Positions 6,639 to 7,852 of a DNA stretch of 7,852 bases are shown here, piece by piece. The first letter of the stretch is position 1, and every line of letters begins with the position of its first letter. The position numbers and the translations under genes are program-made. The notes under the pieces are model-generated. The model was not told the origin of the DNA and did not search any database. It saw only the letters and a list, made by a program, of their open reading frames with translations. The DNA is taken from assembly GCA_964571695.1 (NCBI GenBank), contig CAZNDG010000075.1, positions 1 through 7,852 on the forward strand. The letters are read 5' to 3'. This DNA is from UBA8958 sp964571695 (GTDB lineage: Bacteria > Desulfobacterota > Syntrophia > Syntrophales > UBA8958).

Positions 6639-6643
6639 TCGGC
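6639..6643 (+). other. Remainder of the split attC core and start of cassette D
   Basis: TCGGC directly follows the intron 3' end. Joined to GT at 4615-4616 it gives GTTCGGC, the outer core of the attC shared by cassettes C and D. This is the exact reverse complement of GCCGAAC at 7639-7645, and the match continues one base further (GTTCGGCA / TGCCGAAC). The crossover point G4615/T4616 therefore lies one base before the intron, which puts the intron formally inside cassette D. Confidence 0.75.
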
Positions 6644-6660
6644 ATAAAGGAGGAGAAGCG

Positions 6661-7128
6661 ATGAGACGAATTGGATGGAAGTTCTTGACCTTGCTGATCG
6701 CAGCACTGTTTCTCCTTCCTATGAGCGGTAAGTGCGAGAATCTTTCTGAAATTACAAAAGAAGGTAAAGCCATCCACTTAGAAATCTTGGCTCGCCATAA
6801 GAAGATAGACAAGTTCTACCGGGAGCCGTATATATGGGGAGAGCTTACTAACAAGCCACTTTGTTGTATTTCGGTCCCTGCAAAGGATTGGGAATTGCTA
6901 ACCCCTAAAAAGAAAGACCTTCTGACCCGGTACGCAGCCAGCTTGGTTAAGAAGATCAAAGCTGCTCCGTTTAAATACGCAAAAGTCAGCCCGACCGCTC
7001 CCGCTGCCGCCGCCGTCCGCAGCAATGTAGCGGCCATGACAGATGATTCCTGGGGCATCATGGTTGGCTCGGTCTCTGCGGACGGTAGAGACATAGGGGC
7101 GGACCGGATAGCGAGATCGGGCAATTAG
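6661..7128 (+). CDS. Small exported protein of unknown function
   Basis: This 155-residue protein has a typical N-terminal export signal: basic MRRIGWK followed by a hydrophobic stretch (residues 8-21), with possible cleavage around SGKC (22-25). SGKC is a poor lipobox because lysine precedes the cysteine, so a lipoprotein is less likely than a secreted or anchored periplasmic protein. The mature part has a Cys-Cys pair (68-69), a charged helical segment KDWELLTPKKKDLL (75-88), an Ala/Pro-rich linker (112-119) and a glycine-containing tail. I do not recognise the family. ATG 6661 is well supported by AAAGGAGGAG (6647-6656). A longer in-frame GTG start at 6616 would lie inside intron domain VI and is rejected. 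It is the first gene of cassette D and is followed 43 bases later by the zinc-ribbon gene, with which it is probably co-transcribed. Confidence 0.65.
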   Translation: MRRIGWKFLTLLIAALFLLPMSGKCENLSEITKEGKAIHLEILARHKKIDKFYREPYIWGELTNKPLCCISVPAKDWELLTPKKKDLLTRYAASLVKKIKAAPFKYAKVSPTAPAAAAVRSNVAAMTDDSWGIMVGSVSADGRDIGADRIARSGN

Positions 7129-7171
7129 GCGTGCGTAGCAAGAGAACTTCGTGCTCTAAATGGAGGTGACG

Positions 7172-7624
7172 GTGTCCATTGCCCTGTATCGCAAGACAAT
7201 CCATTGCCCGCAGTGCCACTACGAAGGAACTGCCAAGGTGAAAGGCACCGGCGGAGGCCTTGCTCTCTTTGGCGTAATTGCCCTGATTATCGGAATCTAC
7301 TTCTGGCCCCTCATCATAGTCGCCGTCCTCCTGTTCATTGTCGCTATTGTTCGGCCCGCCAAGCAAATCTGCCCGAAGTGCAGGTGGGAATACCCGATGT
7401 CTCGTTCTCAGAGGCAAGAGCAGACAGAACGAGAAAAGGTCTGCCCCTATTGTGCTGAGACAATTCGGTCAGAAGCAATAAAGTGCAGGTTCTGTGGAAG
7501 TGATCTTTCCGCTACGGAAGGGATTCGTCGGGCCACACGCGCTCCTGCGGCCGAAGATAGAGGCCTCGCGAGCATCTTGGGGTACAAGGCTGGGAAGCTG
7601 TGGAAAAAGATAACAAAAAGGTAG
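7172..7624 (+). CDS. LITAF-like zinc-ribbon membrane protein
   Basis: This 150-residue protein has a CPQC knuckle (residues 12-15), a glycine-rich turn, a long hydrophobic span (about 28-61) and a second knuckle ICPKC (66-70). The two halves of one zinc ribbon thus flank a membrane-inserted segment, as in LITAF-like domains. A second ribbon follows: CPYC (91-94) and CRFC (105-108). The C-terminus (109-150) is basic. It is likely anchored in the inner membrane with both metal sites on the same face, but function is unknown. The GTG at 7172 is preferred because a near-perfect ribosome site GGAGGTGA (7162-7169) sits just before it. ATG 7160 is in frame but has no ribosome site and overlaps that motif; using it adds four residues. 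The stop lies in the first copy of a 13-bp repeat, 14 bases before the attC core. Confidence 0.65.
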   Translation: MSIALYRKTIHCPQCHYEGTAKVKGTGGGLALFGVIALIIGIYFWPLIIVAVLLFIVAIVRPAKQICPKCRWEYPMSRSQRQEQTEREKVCPYCAETIRSEAIKCRFCGSDLSATEGIRRATRAPAAEDRGLASILGYKAGKLWKKITKR

Positions 7625-7643
7625 TGCCGAAAGGTAGTGCCGA
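7618..7643 (+). repeat. Tandem 13-bp duplication across the attC inner core
   Basis: AAGGTAGTGCCGA occurs at 7618-7630 and again immediately at 7631-7643. The repeat carries both the TAG stop and most of the inner core, so GCCGAA is present at 7626 and 7639. Only the second copy continues to the C required for RYYYAAC-type spacing (GCCGAAC, 7639-7645). Confidence 0.9.
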
Positions 7644-7695
7644 ACCAATAAGGATTGATGAGACCTGGAAGGTCGCATTCAATCCATTGTTCAAG
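7639..7695 (+). other. attC site of cassette D (57 bp)
   Basis: The inner core GCCGAAC (7639-7645) is followed by a five-base spacer CAATA. The stem pairs GGATTGA (7652-7658) with TCAATCC (7679-7685); inside it GACCT (7662-7666) pairs with AGGTC (7670-7674) around a GGA loop. The outer core is GTTCAAG (7689-7695). Both cores have the fixed AAC and GTT; their variable bases depart from consensus, but the inner core is exactly complementary to the restored core at the start of cassette D. Crossover would be at G7689/T7690. Confidence 0.78.
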
Positions 7696-7852
7696 TAGGC
7701 GCGGTCAACATATAGGGTAAAGCTTCGCAGGGGTATTGGTGTGTAGAGGGGAAACGGAATACTGTAGAGGAGCAGCGAGGCAATTTGCCGGCATTTTCAG
7801 TACCTGGATCAGGAGGGGAAGGTTGTCTATACGTCCAAAGACGGGAAGACCA
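7690..7852 (+). other. Start of a further cassette; no gene called
   Basis: This is the 5' part of the next cassette and runs off the window. After an in-frame TAG at 7765 all three forward frames are open to the end, which is too short to choose between them. The frame containing codon 7792 reads like protein (LDQEGKVVYTSKDG) and would be my first guess for coding sequence, but no ATG, GTG or TTG opens it inside the window. Another frame could start at GTG 7739 but gives an arginine-rich, unconvincing peptide. Confidence 0.4.

Noticed and set aside
6616..6660. Longer GTG start for the exported protein of cassette D
   Set aside because: The extension overlaps intron domain VI and the intron 3' end; ATG 6661 has a strong ribosome site and begins a clean signal peptide.
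1..7852. CRISPR array, tRNA/rRNA genes or an integron integrase
   Set aside because: No regularly spaced repeats, no cloverleaf or rRNA-like sequence, and no tyrosine recombinase motifs were seen on either strand.

Overview
The window is a stretch of an integron gene-cassette array, read left to right on the + strand. No integrase gene or attI site lies inside it. Short, mostly single-gene units are separated by attC-like recombination sites: imperfect inverted repeats bounded by core sites of the type RYYYAAC and GTTRRRY. The boundaries can be checked internally, because the core at the start of each cassette should be complementary to the inner core at its end. This holds for cassette A (GTTAGCC at 47 / GGCTAAC at 1859), cassette C (GTTGGGGGGCT at 3480 / AGCCCCCCCAAC at 4551, one base apart) and cassette D (GTTCGGC, interrupted / GCCGAAC at 7639). 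It nearly holds for cassette B (GTTAGGC at 2136 / GCCCAAC at 3431). The host is probably a Gram-negative bacterium, most likely a proteobacterium, given attC-type cassettes, a group IIC intron and mixed base composition. I cannot name the species. A run of ten Ns at 4870-4879 marks an assembly gap.

Layout. 1-53 is the end of an upstream attC. Cassette A (48 to about 1974-2136) encodes a 598-residue OLD-family ATPase with a TOPRIM nuclease domain. 1859-2142 is a complex, gene-free junction full of inverted repeats that can be read as one large attC, two attCs, or a small non-coding cassette with a collapsed attC. Cassette B (2137-3480) is strikingly AT-rich and encodes an AlbA_2/Schlafen-type protein; its attC also looks like a Rho-independent terminator. 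Cassette C (3481 to about 4615) encodes a proteasome-like Ntn hydrolase whose Thr, Asp and Lys catalytic residues can all be placed. A 2.0-kb group IIC-attC intron (4617-6638) with its reverse transcriptase/maturase sits inside the attC that joins cassettes C and D. Removing the intron restores the core GTTCGGC exactly. Cassette D (to 7689) carries two small genes, an exported protein of unknown function and a LITAF-like zinc-ribbon membrane protein, and ends in a clean 57-bp attC. 7690-7852 is the start of a further cassette with no gene I can call.

How the genes may work together. Cassettes A, B and C encode an ATP-driven nuclease, a probable nucleic-acid-targeting Schlafen-like domain and a self-standing protease-type Ntn hydrolase. 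These enzyme classes recur in anti-phage defence, and integron cassettes are known to carry defence genes. Each gene has its own cassette, so they are more likely independent modules than one complex, although neighbours in an array can be co-transcribed. The defence role is inference; domains, catalytic residues and cassette boundaries are read from the sequence.
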